From Clostridia bacterium (GTDB lineage Bacteria; CBDUZB01; JAGLHV01): a stretch of 35,071 nucleotides of DNA. Within the stretch, counting starts at the first letter, position 1. Each line of letters starts with the position of its first letter. The stretch covers positions 1 through 35,071 of the forward strand of contig JAUVLC010000015.1 of the NCBI GenBank assembly GCA_030595925.1, written 5' to 3'. Below are positions 8,043 through 17,300 of the stretch, piece by piece. Made by a program: the position numbers and the translations under genes. The notes beneath the pieces are model-generated. The model ran no database searches. It had not been told where the DNA came from and worked only from the letters and a program-made list of their open reading frames with translations.

Positions 8043-8065
8043 GCAAGGCTAAAGCCTTACCCTAC
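8043..8065. repeat. REP-like palindrome on the 5' side of RAYT
   Basis: GCAAGGCTAAAGCC-TTACCCTAC matches the inverted REP unit at 7431-7453 with a single visible change. A TTTTTACAAT spacer precedes it, as in the other pair. A partial TTTGC at 8023 marks the remains of a mate. Confidence 0.7.
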
Positions 8066-8134
8066 ATTTACCGTTCCCTACACTTTTAATATGAAAGAAT
8101 CTCTTTTTTTATCTAATTATTTGCTCACTATTTT

Positions 8135-9448
8135 TCATCCATAAGGGTAAAAAATAAAAAACAAAAGAGACATACCGGTTAACACCCACATTGCCGGATG
8201 AATTTCTTTATATCTACCGGCAACAATTTTAAAAAAAGGATAAAGAACAAATCCTCCCGTTATTCCTACCCCAATATTGTAGGTAAAACTCATTAAAATT
8301 ATAACGACAAAAGCAGGTATGGATTCCGTATAGTCATTAAAATCAATTTTAGTTATTGACTCTAACATTAAAAGGCCAACAATAATTAAAACCGGACCAT
8401 AAGCAATAGAAGGAATTGCGGTAAGAAAAGGAACAAAAAAAAGACTACTTAAAAACAACAGAGCTACAATCAAAGAACTCAATCCTGTCCGGCCACCTTC
8501 TTCAATTCCTGCAGCCGATTCGATGTAAGTCCCGGTGGTTGTTGTTCCTACTAATGAACCAACAATAGTAGCTAAGGCATCAGCTAACATCGGTTTTTCT
8601 ATTTCAGGAAGATTTCCCTGTTTATCTAAAAATCCCGCCCGGGCGGAAACCCCAATTAATGTTCCAATAGTATCTACAAAATCCATAATAAACAAGGTAA
8701 GAATTATAGGAACAAATCCCCATTTTAAAGCACCTAAAAAATCTATTTTAAGAAAAATAGGAGCAATACTGGGAGGAGAACTAATCCAACGGGAAGGAAC
8801 TTCTGCTACTCCAAAAATAAAAGACAAAAAAGTCGTTGCTAATATTCCAATGATTATGGATCCTTTTATCTTTTTAATCATTAAGGAGGCTATTAAAAGA
8901 AAACAAAAGATAGATAACAATACAGGAGTACTGGTAATCTTACCCAGATGAACCGGTGCCCCGGGAACACCTAAACAAATTATACCTGTTTCATTCAATC
9001 CAATAAAAGTTAAAAATAATCCTATTCCCGCAGCAAAACTATATTTAAGTCCTAACGGGATAGCATTGGCTAACCAGCCCCGCAGTTTAAAAATAGTAAG
9101 TAAGGTAAAAATTACGCCCCCGATAAAAACAGCTCCCAGGGCAGTTTGCCAAGAATAACCCAACACACCTACTACTGTAAAAGCAATAAAAGCATTTTCC
9201 CCCATATAAGGGGCAATGGCAAAAGGCCTATTAGCATAAAAGGCCATTAATATTGTTCCAAAAAAGGCAGCAATTACTGTTGCCACCATTGAGGGACCGA
9301 TAGGTATCCCAGCCCTTTGTAGAATAGCCGGATTAACGATAATAATGTAACCCATAGTCATAAAAGTAACCAGGCCCGCCAATATTTCTGTTTTGAGCGT
9401 TGTTCTATGAGCTTTTAATTTAAAAATTTTTTCTAATATTCGATTCAT
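8135..9448 (-). CDS. AzgA/PbuG-type purine (guanine/hypoxanthine/adenine) permease
   Basis: This 437-residue polytopic membrane protein belongs to the NCS2/AzgA family. It begins LKAHRTTLKTEILAGLVTFMTMGYIIIVNPAIL, then shows NRPFAIAPYMGENAFIAFTVV and FVDTIGTLIGVSARAGFLD. The segment IVGSLVGTTTTGTYIESAAGIEEGGRTGLSS follows. These blocks are diagnostic of AzgA-like nucleobase:cation symporters. It probably imports guanine, hypoxanthine or adenine across the cytoplasmic membrane. The length is typical and about 12-14 transmembrane segments are apparent. AAGGGAG precedes the ATG. I looked upstream for a purine riboswitch and did not find the conserved core. Confidence 0.92.
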   Translation of the reverse strand: MNRILEKIFKLKAHRTTLKTEILAGLVTFMTMGYIIIVNPAILQRAGIPIGPSMVATVIAAFFGTILMAFYANRPFAIAPYMGENAFIAFTVVGVLGYSWQTALGAVFIGGVIFTLLTIFKLRGWLANAIPLGLKYSFAAGIGLFLTFIGLNETGIICLGVPGAPVHLGKITSTPVLLSIFCFLLIASLMIKKIKGSIIIGILATTFLSFIFGVAEVPSRWISSPPSIAPIFLKIDFLGALKWGFVPIILTLFIMDFVDTIGTLIGVSARAGFLDKQGNLPEIEKPMLADALATIVGSLVGTTTTGTYIESAAGIEEGGRTGLSSLIVALLFLSSLFFVPFLTAIPSIAYGPVLIIVGLLMLESITKIDFNDYTESIPAFVVIILMSFTYNIGVGITGGFVLYPFFKIVAGRYKEIHPAMWVLTGMSLLFFIFYPYG

Positions 9449-9628
9449 AGATTATTTCGCTCCCTTCGTAAATAGTGTTGAATAATCCATACATAAATAC
9501 TAAGAAAATCAGAAAAATGAAAATAAACTGTATTTTTACTGATTTAGCAAATTTTCTGCGTAGGGGTGGAATTACTCCCCCTTTAAGTCCTTTGTACACC
9601 AAGGTCACCCCAAAATTAAATTCGCTCT

Positions 9629-9669
9629 AAAAAAAATAAGCCTTTCTGAGCACTTTTTAGCTTATTTTT
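9629..9669 (-). terminator. possible intrinsic terminator after the isomerase-like gene
   Basis: On the minus strand, AAAAATAAGC pairs with GCTTATTTTT across an 18-base loop, and the T run continues after the stem. The stem is AT-rich, so its strength is uncertain. Confidence 0.4.
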
Positions 9670-9749
9670 GCATGCCCATAGGGTAAAAACTATGCATCTA
9701 TGAAAAACATATTTTCCCTTTATTTTCCTTGTTCTGACTCCAACCTTCT

Positions 9750-9785
9750 AAATCCCCCTACCCCCCTTTTTCAAAGGGGGAAAAC
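9750..9785. repeat. C-rich hairpin repeat, family C, copy 1
   Basis: AAATCCCCCTACCCCCCTTT and then TTCAAAGGGGGA form a palindrome with CCCCCTTT/AAAGGGGG arms. A similar element lies at 13390-13424. Hairpins of this AATCCCC...AAAGGGGGA design are common as dispersed intergenic repeats in bacteria. Confidence 0.7.
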
Positions 9786-9792
9786 TATTTTT

Positions 9793-9847
9793 GTCTATGG
9801 ACTATGGACTACTGACTATGGACTATTCTTTGTCTTTTCTTTTAACT
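9793..9847. repeat. family A tandem ACTATGGA repeat, copy 3
   Basis: GTCTATGGACTATGGACTAC is followed by TGACTATGGACTATTC and then TTTGTCTTTTCTTTTAACT. It has the same core and the same T-rich, TTTTAACT end as the copies at 3672-3700 and 6292-6340, in the same orientation. Confidence 0.7.
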
Positions 9848-9912
9848 ATCACTTAAAAAATTACAGTACTTCTAAAACAAAATCCGCCTTACTTTAATGT
9901 CTTCTTTTTTCT

Positions 9913-10728
9913 CTACCCTAATAATCTATCCAGTTCTTTTTTACTTTGGACTGTTTTTTCTTCACAGTTATCCATGCTTTGAATTTCATGCACAATCATC
10001 CCCGGAAATTCTCTTAAAAAAGGAAAAATCAATTGGTAATCAATATTTCCCATTCCGACGGGTAAATGTTGGTCATAAGTACTATCATTATCGTGAATAT
10101 GAATATGCCTAATTTTGTCCTTTACCTTTAAAGACTCAAAGGTCTCTTTTACCCCCCAGGAACAGTGGGAATGCCCTATATCCCAGCACACATCTATTTC
10201 ACAGCTTTCGACCAAGTGCACAAAATCAGCCAGACTCTCCTCGTAATCATCCCTATCGACTCCACAATTTTCCAGTACCGCATGAACTTTTCTTTTCCGG
10301 GCATAATCTTTTATTTCGATAATTGATTCCTTGTTTAAATTAAAAGTCACCTCTTTTACTTTGGAAGGGGTTATCACCGCAGGTCTTTTCCCTGAATGAA
10401 AAACTACTATCTCGCTTCCTAAGGAGTAGGCTAAATCTATTGCTGCTTTTACCTGCCGCATTGATTCTTTTCGTATGCCATGATTTATTGAAGCAATATT
10501 TATTCCAAACATAGGGGCATGCAAAGCACTTTTCATTTTACTTTCCGTTAAAAGTTTATGTAACTTCCCCCACTGCTCTTTATCCCGGGTAAAATCGTTG
10601 ACATAACAATGGGGAACATCACTCCATATCTCTACCCCTGAAAACTCATTATCCCAGGCAAATTTTACTGATTCAAAAACATTCTTTACCAGAAAAAAAT
10701 TACTGGTAGCCATCCCAATTACCGGCAT
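9913..10728 (-). CDS. sugar phosphate isomerase/epimerase-like TIM-barrel protein
   Basis: This 271-residue protein is of the AP endonuclease 2/xylose isomerase-like superfamily. Metal-ligand-type motifs appear in barrel order: SALHAPMFGIN, IVVFHSGKRP, HAVLENCGVD, VCWDIGHSHCSWG, RHIHIHDND and IVHEIQS. The family includes sugar isomerases, epimerases and endonuclease IV-like enzymes. The sequence does not tell which, but it lacks an obvious endonuclease IV signature. The start follows GAGGTAATTAAA immediately after the truncated hepT frame. The gene is probably co-transcribed with the mntA-hepT remnant upstream, with a terminator-like hairpin about 240 bases downstream. Confidence 0.8.
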   Translation of the reverse strand: MPVIGMATSNFFLVKNVFESVKFAWDNEFSGVEIWSDVPHCYVNDFTRDKEQWGKLHKLLTESKMKSALHAPMFGINIASINHGIRKESMRQVKAAIDLAYSLGSEIVVFHSGKRPAVITPSKVKEVTFNLNKESIIEIKDYARKRKVHAVLENCGVDRDDYEESLADFVHLVESCEIDVCWDIGHSHCSWGVKETFESLKVKDKIRHIHIHDNDSTYDQHLPVGMGNIDYQLIFPFLREFPGMIVHEIQSMDNCEEKTVQSKKELDRLLG

Positions 10729-10733
10729 TTTAA

Positions 10734-10835
10734 TTACCTCATTTTTTTACTCTGTCCCACCTCGTAAGTGAGATTTTCAATATCTTTTATACTCTTTACA
10801 ATATCATCAAGATAAACAGATAGGTCTTTACTCAT
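10734..10835 (-). pseudogene. truncated HepT (DUF86) toxin remnant
   Basis: A 33-codon frame starts with ATG overlapping the mntA stop (ATGA). It encodes MSKDLSVYLDDIVKSIKDIE and continues with NLTYEVGQSKKMR before TAA. The first 25 residues look like the N-terminal helix of HepT proteins, which are normally about 110-140 residues and carry an RxxxxH/N active-site motif. That motif and all later helices are missing. The ribosome-binding site (GAGGAGGT-like, 10847-10840) is still present. The downstream gene begins 5 bases after the stop, so the 3' part of hepT has been deleted. Confidence 0.65.
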
Positions 10836-11137
10836 AGTATTTTAACCTCCTCTGACAATATCTTCTTTCTTAATAGCGGCTTAATAGCAGGGTATTGAAT
10901 TAAATCAACCTCTTTACCTAATACATCCTTTATTTCATTTCTAATATGAATAACATCCAAAAGACTTATCTTAAGTTTTTTGGGAAACTCAACAAGAATA
11001 TCAATATCGCTTTTACTGGTCATCATACCATGAACAATTGAGCCAAATAAACCAATATGTGTTACCCCATATTTAAGTAATATCGGAAGAATTTTTTCTT
11101 TAACTTTATCAATTTGTATTTTTGTTTTTTTATCCAT
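10832..11137 (-). CDS. mntA: MntA-like nucleotidyltransferase (minimal NTase antitoxin)
   Basis: This 101-residue minimal nucleotidyltransferase has the motif GLFGSIVHGMMTSKSDIDILVEF. It contains the GS..hG..+SD.D pattern, with two metal-binding aspartates in DID and a third acidic residue in EVDLIQY. In MntA/HepT type VII toxin-antitoxin modules, this enzyme AMPylates the HepT toxin and so neutralises it. Here it is followed by an overlapping hepT start, but that gene stops after 33 codons, so the antitoxin appears to be a leftover without a complete toxin. The length is normal. The ribosome-binding site is weak. Confidence 0.85.
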   Translation of the reverse strand: MDKKTKIQIDKVKEKILPILLKYGVTHIGLFGSIVHGMMTSKSDIDILVEFPKKLKISLLDVIHIRNEIKDVLGKEVDLIQYPAIKPLLRKKILSEEVKIL

Positions 11138-11256
11138 TTATTGTTTTTCCATTTTAAAATAGTTTTTCTTCTAATCCATCACAAATTTAGATTTCATCAA
11201 TATTTTGACCAATTCAACAAATAAAACCAATCAAACTAATTAACTGTTGTTTATTT

Positions 11257-11877
11257 CTAATGTTTTCTGACTATTTCCTTTACTTTCATCAAACGAACCA
11301 GATTCCCCCGCTCTATTTCCATCAGCTTCATTATTATATAGCGTATCGTTTCCTTCAAATCCGGAATCAATATGTATTCCAGGGCATTTACCCGGCGGCG
11401 AGTAAGAGTAATTTCTTTAGCTATAATCTCTAAATTTTTCTCCAATTCAGCTAATTTTATCATTTTAGGTAATAATTTCGCATAAAAATCCAGGGCATAA
11501 TCTAATTTGCTTGAGGTATTAACCAAACTATAAGTAAGCTTTTGTTCTCCTATTTTCACCCGGTAATTAACCAATCGTAAATTCATCAAAGGGGTAAAAG
11601 AGCTTTCAATCTCAATTTTTGTACTCGGATAAAGTAAGGCTTCTTCTACTATTTGGGGGGAACTTATAGCCCGTGCCATAAGAATATTTTGGTGTGCTTT
11701 GATTAAATCATTTTCTACTTCTTTACGCATTTTTTTTACTTCAGTCAATTGGCTTAAAAAATAACGCATTAATTCGTCCTGCTTGTCTTTTAATAATTTA
11801 TGCCCTCGATGAGCCAAAACTATCCGCTTTTTTAATTTCAGTAATTCCATCCGGTTAGGATTAACATTTAAACGCAT
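11257..11877 (-). CDS. atpD: V/A-type ATPase subunit D (central rotor shaft)
   Basis: This 206-residue, mainly helical protein begins MRLNVNPNRMELLKLKKRI, then LAHRGHKLLKDKQDELMRYF, the conserved N-terminus of V/A-ATPase subunit D. It ends with the matching C-terminal helix (TRRRVNALEYILIPDLKETIRYIIMKLMEIER). D forms the coiled-coil axle inside the A3B3 ring and couples hydrolysis or synthesis to ring rotation. It starts 4 bases after the subunit B stop and is the last gene of the operon. No clear terminator follows in the 120 bases to mntA. Confidence 0.95.
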   Translation of the reverse strand: MRLNVNPNRMELLKLKKRIVLAHRGHKLLKDKQDELMRYFLSQLTEVKKMRKEVENDLIKAHQNILMARAISSPQIVEEALLYPSTKIEIESSFTPLMNLRLVNYRVKIGEQKLTYSLVNTSSKLDYALDFYAKLLPKMIKLAELEKNLEIIAKEITLTRRRVNALEYILIPDLKETIRYIIMKLMEIERGNLVRLMKVKEIVRKH

Positions 11878-11881
11878 TCGT

Positions 11882-13273
11882 TTACTCTTTCCTCATATAT
11901 TTTTCTACCATATCATCTTTTACTCTTTTTAATTCCTGCCGGGGAAGTGTTTTTAAAAGTTTCCAGGCAAGATCTAAAGAATTTTCAATACTCCGATTTT
12001 CATCTTCCGCTTGTTTGACAAATTCATTTTCGTATATATCCGCAAAGCGGGAAAACAACTTATCTACAGGAGAAAGAGCTGCCTCCCCTAATATTACAGC
12101 TAACTCCTTAACTTCTTTTCCCCGGGCATAAGAAGCAAAAAGCTGTGAAGTTACATCAGCATGATCTTCCCTTGTTTTCTCCCGGCCAATACCTTTTTCC
12201 TTCAAGCGGGAAAGAGAAGGTAAAACATCTATCGGAGGATAAATACCCCTGTGATACAATTCCCGGCTTAAAATAACCTGTCCTTCGGTAATATATCCGG
12301 TAAGATCCGGTAACGGATGGGTTTTATCATCTTCGGGCATACTCAAAATAGGAATTTGGGTAATGGACCCTTTTTTCCCTCTGATTCTTCCTGCTCTTTC
12401 ATAAATAGTAGATAAATCCGTATACATATATCCCGGGTAACCCCTACGGGCCGGAATTTCTTTCCTTGCCGCAGAAACTTCCCGTAAAGCTTCGCCATAG
12501 TTAGTCATATCAGTAAGAATTACCAATACATGCATACCCTGACTAAAAGCTAAGTATTCCGCCGCAGTTAAAGCTATGCGGGGCGTAGCCAACCGTTCTA
12601 TCGCCGGATCATTAGCCAGATTAATAAAAAGGACTGCTCTTTCAATAGCCCCGGTTTTTTTAAAATCATTAATAAAATAATCAGCTTCTTCGAAAGTAAT
12701 ACCCATCGCCGCAAAAATAACGGCAAATTTTTCGTCTTTACCTAAAATTTTTGCCTGGCGGGTTATCTGGGCAGCCAATTCATTATGAGGCAAACCCGAA
12801 CCGGTAAAAATAGGTAACTTTTGTCCTCTTACCAGTGTATTCATTCCATCAATAGCAGAAACCCCTGTTTGAATAAATTCGTTAGGATAATCCCGGGCAG
12901 CGGGATTAATTGACTCCCCGTTTATATCCAATTTCTTCTCAGCAATAATTTCCGGTCCTCCATCAACAGGTTTTCCCATTCCATCAAAAACTCTTCCCAA
13001 CATATCCGGGGAAACCGCCAATTCAACCCCTTTCCCTAAAAATCTTATCCGGCTTTCGTTTAGATTTAGTCCTGCACTTCCTTCAAATAACTGCACTAAA
13101 ACTTTATCTTCCGTCACTTCCAATACTTTCCCGGTACGAACCTTTTCTTTACTACCACCGGCAATCCCTAACCGCACCTCAACAATTTCTCCGTATTTTA
13201 CCCCTTCGGTTCCTTCCACAAAAATCAACGGCCCGGCCATCCCGGAAATAGTTCTATATTCCTTAACTTTCAA
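11882..13273 (-). CDS. atpB: V/A-type ATPase subunit B (non-catalytic nucleotide-binding)
   Basis: This 463-residue protein has the subunit B fingerprint: [75 protein letters not shown], the [12 protein letters not shown] block, and the [11 protein letters not shown] region. The P-loop of subunit A is replaced by SGLPHNE, as expected for the non-catalytic subunit. The start is a TTG at 13273, with GGAGGG close upstream. Unusually, a TPR lipoprotein gene and a 216-base gap with a hairpin repeat separate it from subunit A, instead of the direct A-B junction seen in most such operons. Confidence 0.97.
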   Translation of the reverse strand: MKVKEYRTISGMAGPLIFVEGTEGVKYGEIVEVRLGIAGGSKEKVRTGKVLEVTEDKVLVQLFEGSAGLNLNESRIRFLGKGVELAVSPDMLGRVFDGMGKPVDGGPEIIAEKKLDINGESINPAARDYPNEFIQTGVSAIDGMNTLVRGQKLPIFTGSGLPHNELAAQITRQAKILGKDEKFAVIFAAMGITFEEADYFINDFKKTGAIERAVLFINLANDPAIERLATPRIALTAAEYLAFSQGMHVLVILTDMTNYGEALREVSAARKEIPARRGYPGYMYTDLSTIYERAGRIRGKKGSITQIPILSMPEDDKTHPLPDLTGYITEGQVILSRELYHRGIYPPIDVLPSLSRLKEKGIGREKTREDHADVTSQLFASYARGKEVKELAVILGEAALSPVDKLFSRFADIYENEFVKQAEDENRSIENSLDLAWKLLKTLPRQELKRVKDDMVEKYMRKE

Positions 13274-13389
13274 TGTTCCCTCCTCTTTTTTACGGTATAG
13301 AGTTATTCAAAATAACACATTCTGTCATTTCTCTACGTAATCAACAAGTATTGTGTTTTAGACCCATGTTATATTTTAACATCCTAAAG

Positions 13390-13424
13390 AAATCCCCTAA
13401 CCCTCTTTTTTAAAGGGGGAAATT
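13390..13424. repeat. C-rich hairpin repeat, family C, copy 2
   Basis: AAATCCCCTAACCCTCTTTT and then TTAAAGGGGGAAATT form an imperfect hairpin related to 9750-9785. It lies in the gap between the TPR lipoprotein gene and subunit B, inside the ATPase operon. Confidence 0.65.
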
Positions 13425-13489
13425 ACTTTTCATTTTTTTTCATCTAATTTTTGACACTACCCCGATACAGACCCAATTGTAAATGTTTA

Positions 13490-14287
13490 CTATTTTGGTA
13501 AAGATAACATCTGTTTTTGTGCCAATCTTCCCATTTCCCCATCAGGGTCTAATTTAATAACTTCTTCCCAATAACTTTTTGCTGTTCTTAAATCACCTTT
13601 AATTGCAATAATAGCTCCCAAAAACATATATATTCGCGGATTCCCAAGAATTTTTTCTTCAGCTCTTAAAGCATAATCTATAGCTAAGTCATATTCCTTT
13701 AATCCAAAATATGTTTCCGCTAAATTAAAAAAACATACACCTTTTGCTTTTTTTGTGTATTTGAGAACCTTTTTTAGATAGTCCTCAGAATTCTTCAATG
13801 ATTTTTTATCCAAAAAAGTAATCCCCATTTCATAATACCCCTCATACAATTGGGGATTAATTTCTATTGCTTTCTCCAAAACTATAATTGCATTTTTATT
13901 ATTGTTTGTGTGTCTATTCAAATAACCCAAATAAAGTACCGCATAATAATTTTGAGGATGTTTTTTGTATAATTTCTGTGCCCAATTTAAATTTTTAGTC
14001 CAAAAGTCTTTTTGTTCAAACACTCTTTTTTTTTCACTCCAAAATTTAAAGACTTTTTCTAAAAAGCGGTCACCTCCAAACCAATAGGCAGACAACAACA
14101 ATTGACAAAGAATTGCATCCTCCGGATCCTTTTCTATGCCCTCTTCCCCATATTGAATTACTTTATCCCAATCACCTTGCAAAAGAGCCTCTTTTGCCTG
14201 AATTAAATATTCACTTTCCTTTATCGTTTTGCTAACCCCTTCTTCTCCCCTGCTGCAGGATAAAAATAACACACAAAACAGCAACAA
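13490..14287 (-). CDS. TPR-repeat lipoprotein, inserted in the ATPase operon
   Basis: The protein has 265 residues. A hydrophobic N-terminus (MLLFCVLFLSCSRGEEG) ends in a cysteine that could be lipidated, although the residue at -3 is F rather than the usual L. The rest is helical with tetratricopeptide-like repeats. Examples are AVLYLGYLNRHTNNNKNAII, YEGYYEMGITFLDKKSLKNS, GVCFFNLAETYFGLKEYDLA and RIYMFLGAIIAIKGDLRTAK. TPR proteins are protein-interaction scaffolds, and no enzyme motif is seen. The start is a TTG at 14287. An in-frame TGA 12 bases upstream limits extension, so the signal peptide is short. It lies between subunits A and B on the same strand. Whether it works with the ATPase or is merely inserted is not known. 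Confidence 0.8.
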   Translation of the reverse strand: MLLFCVLFLSCSRGEEGVSKTIKESEYLIQAKEALLQGDWDKVIQYGEEGIEKDPEDAILCQLLLSAYWFGGDRFLEKVFKFWSEKKRVFEQKDFWTKNLNWAQKLYKKHPQNYYAVLYLGYLNRHTNNNKNAIIVLEKAIEINPQLYEGYYEMGITFLDKKSLKNSEDYLKKVLKYTKKAKGVCFFNLAETYFGLKEYDLAIDYALRAEEKILGNPRIYMFLGAIIAIKGDLRTAKSYWEEVIKLDPDGEMGRLAQKQMLSLPK

Positions 14288-14361
14288 CCCTATAATTCAA
14301 TAGGTTTTCTTTCTTTTAAAATTTAGTATTTGGCTAATCACTTTAAATCACCCCTCTTTAT

Positions 14362-17300
14362 TTATTCACCTAATACGCTTTCTTTTTCCAAAGAGTCTTT
14401 TTTCATTTTTATCTCTTCTTCCAATTCTTTTTCAATTTCTTCAAAACGGTTCATTTCTTTTTCTTCGATAAATTTCATTTTACTTATAGCTTCCCTGCTT
14501 TTTAAATCTATTAATTGCTCGAAAGGTATCTTATCCAATAATGCCTGTACTAAATAATATAACCTCATAATAACCTTCAGCATCAGATACTGTTTTTTTA
14601 AAGAGGTATAGGTATCTATTTCGTCAAACGCATGTTGATGCAAAAAATCTTCTTTTATTATTTTTCCCATTTCTAAAATCAATCTATCTCCCGCTGACAA
14701 CGCCTCTAATCCCACTAAACGCACGATTTCTTCCAGATTAGCTACTTTTTGTAAAATCTTTAGGGCTTCATCACGCATTTTTATAAAATCCGGGGCAACT
14801 TCTTTTTCCATATATTCACCAATATTATCCACATATAAAGAATAACTACGCAACCAGTTTATTGCCGGAAAATGACGCATATAAGCCAACCGGTCTTCCA
14901 ATCCCCAAAAAACTTTTACAATGCGCAACGTATTTTGTACTACCGGGTCAGCCAGGTCTCCTCCGGGAGGAGAAACTGCCCCGACAATAGAAAGAGAAGC
15001 TATTCGTTGGTCAGAACCTAAACAGGTTACTTTTCCTGCCCTTTCATAAAAAGAAGCGATTCTTGAAGCTAAATAGGCCGGATATCCTTCTTCTCCCGGC
15101 ATTTCTTCCAATCTTCCGGACATCTCCCTTAATGCTTCCGCCCAGCGGGAGGTTGAATCAGCCATTAAAGCTACCCGATATCCCATATCCCGAAAATATT
15201 CAGCCAGTGTAATCCCTGTATAAATAGAAGCTTCCCGTGCCGCTACCGGCATATTAGAGGTATTAGCAATTAAAATTGTTCTTTTAATTAATGATTCTCC
15301 GGTGAGAGGATCTTTCAAGGCCGGAAATTCTAATAAAACATCGGTCATTTCATTACCCCTCTCTCCACATCCCACATAAACAATAATATCAGCATCCGAC
15401 CATTTGGCTAATTGGTGAAGTACCACGGTATTTGAATAAATCATGGCAAAATCTCCACCTATAAAATTATGATCTCCCGGAACTTCTATATCATAAACCG
15501 TACAGGGAGTATTAATTTCTTTAATTTCAACGATTTTATCACAATAAATATGTTCCATATCATTTGTGGCAAATTTTATTAATTGAGAATTATTCATTAC
15601 CTGCGCAAATTTCCTAAACATCTTCTTGCTTATCAATTCTCCGGAAAGATAATTATGAATTTCCACCCCTTTTCCCTTTAATTTTTTATAGGGTCTTCCT
15701 GCCCGTTCATAAACAGACTTAATCAATGAAATTCCCATGGGAACAATATCAATGCAGGTATATTCTCTTTTTTTCAAGGCAAGATAGTCTTTAATCTTCT
15801 TGAATTTTGAAAGATTGTTCATTTTGCAAAAATTAAAAAAGCTTTTTATTTCTTCCCCACCTGAAACAAAAAGATAATATTGTTTAAATCCTTTATTGAC
15901 TTTTTCTTTTACTCTTGTTATTATTCCTAATCGCAAAAATAAATAAGCCAATCCTTTTTGCATTTCTTTTGAAGCAGTAGAATATTCAATTTCACCTTTT
16001 TCTTGATTAAAATATCCATCACAAACAAAATATGCACCGAGAAATGTTTTAATTATTGAGGGAGGACTTTTAAAAACAATTTTCGGAACAAAACAATTGC
16101 GTGATTTTTTATATTCCGGATAACCAAAATATTTCAATAATTTTGCAAGAATAGTGCTTTCCACGATTGAACATTTCACCTTATTGCATATAGTCCTTTT
16201 CCCTTTCAACCCAAAAAGATGCTCGATTAACTTCTCAAATAAATTCAACATTTTTTCATCATTATTGTAAAATCTTACACTATTTTGTTTAATCATTCCA
16301 TCACCCAACATCAATCCCAAAAAAGTAGCCATTTCTTCATTAAATTTCTCAGGAATCTTTACTTTTTTACTTCCCCTCTCTCCTTTAATATTTTTTATTT
16401 TGGGAAATTTTTTTCTACTTGTTAAATAAAGTTTTTCTACAAACTTTACCGTGGGTCGATTCTTTTTCAAAAAATACCCAATTAACATATCGTAAGAAAT
16501 ATTTAATTGGCTCGCTACTCCCTTTTTGTTTTTAGTTTTTGAAGCAAGTTTATTAATCAGGAAAGGGATTTTTTCTATGATTTCCCTCTCCACAATTCTT
16601 TGATTCGGAAAAATTTTTTTAATCGATAGCCCCTGAATTTTACCTTTAATATCTATTCTCCTCGGAATTGAAAGATAATCACCAACTTTTAAATCTTTTG
16701 CCTCTTTATAATCAATATCCAAATTACCATTAAATTTAGGAAGTTTATGTATGGGAGTAACTTTTGCAACCCTTCCTGTACGTGTTTTAATTTTAATTAT
16801 TTTATTGGTCTTCCCTTTATAAACCACACTAACTTTACTTTTACTAAACCCTCTCGCTGAACCGGAAAAAACCTCAAAAGGACTTGATAATATTGTGTAT
16901 TCTTCCCCAAAAGTCTTTACTTTCTTTCCTTTCAACTCATTTTCAAGAAAAATATCTTTCATTGATTTTAAACAACCATCGGCAAGAAGTACCGGTGTAT
17001 CCCCTGTTACACATTTTCCACTTCCAAAGGGTCCCGGGATACAAGCCGTTCCTCCCTTGGCTATGGGAAAAAAAGTATCGATTACCCGCGTACCGGTAAT
17101 TAACGGTTCCTCTAAAGTAAGTTTTTTCAGGTAAGGCCGTGCTTGCCGTACCGGCCAATGCTGTAACATACAAAGTTTTTTTATTTGTTTTTCCCCTTCA
17201 ATACTTAATTCTGCAATAGTATCTTCTACTGTGAATTCCCCAGCAAAAATATTTTTTATCGTTCCCTCCACCCCGGGAGGAACCATAATCTTATGCATTA

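Larger units (their letters stand above)
9449..9912. repeat. 464-base gene-free region with terminator-like hairpin and two repeats
   Basis: No gene is seen. The region contains a hairpin at 9629-9669, a C-rich/G-rich palindromic element at 9750-9785, and copy 3 of the family A tandem repeat at 9793-9847. The last two are listed separately. The short open frame across 9700-9897 is built from repeat sequence and is not a gene. Confidence 0.6.

Noticed and set aside
8535-8951. Plus-strand 138-codon frame inside the permease gene
   Set aside because: It is antisense to a well-supported membrane protein and has no recognisable domain.
9449-9700. Purine riboswitch upstream of the AzgA-type permease
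   Set aside because: The conserved purine aptamer core could not be found on the minus strand.
9700-9897. Open frame across the repeat cluster
   Set aside because: It is translated repeat sequence (C-rich hairpin plus ACTATGGA units), not a gene.
11138-11256. Terminator at the end of the ATPase operon
   Set aside because: Only weak inverted repeats with long loops and no stem-plus-T-run structure were seen.
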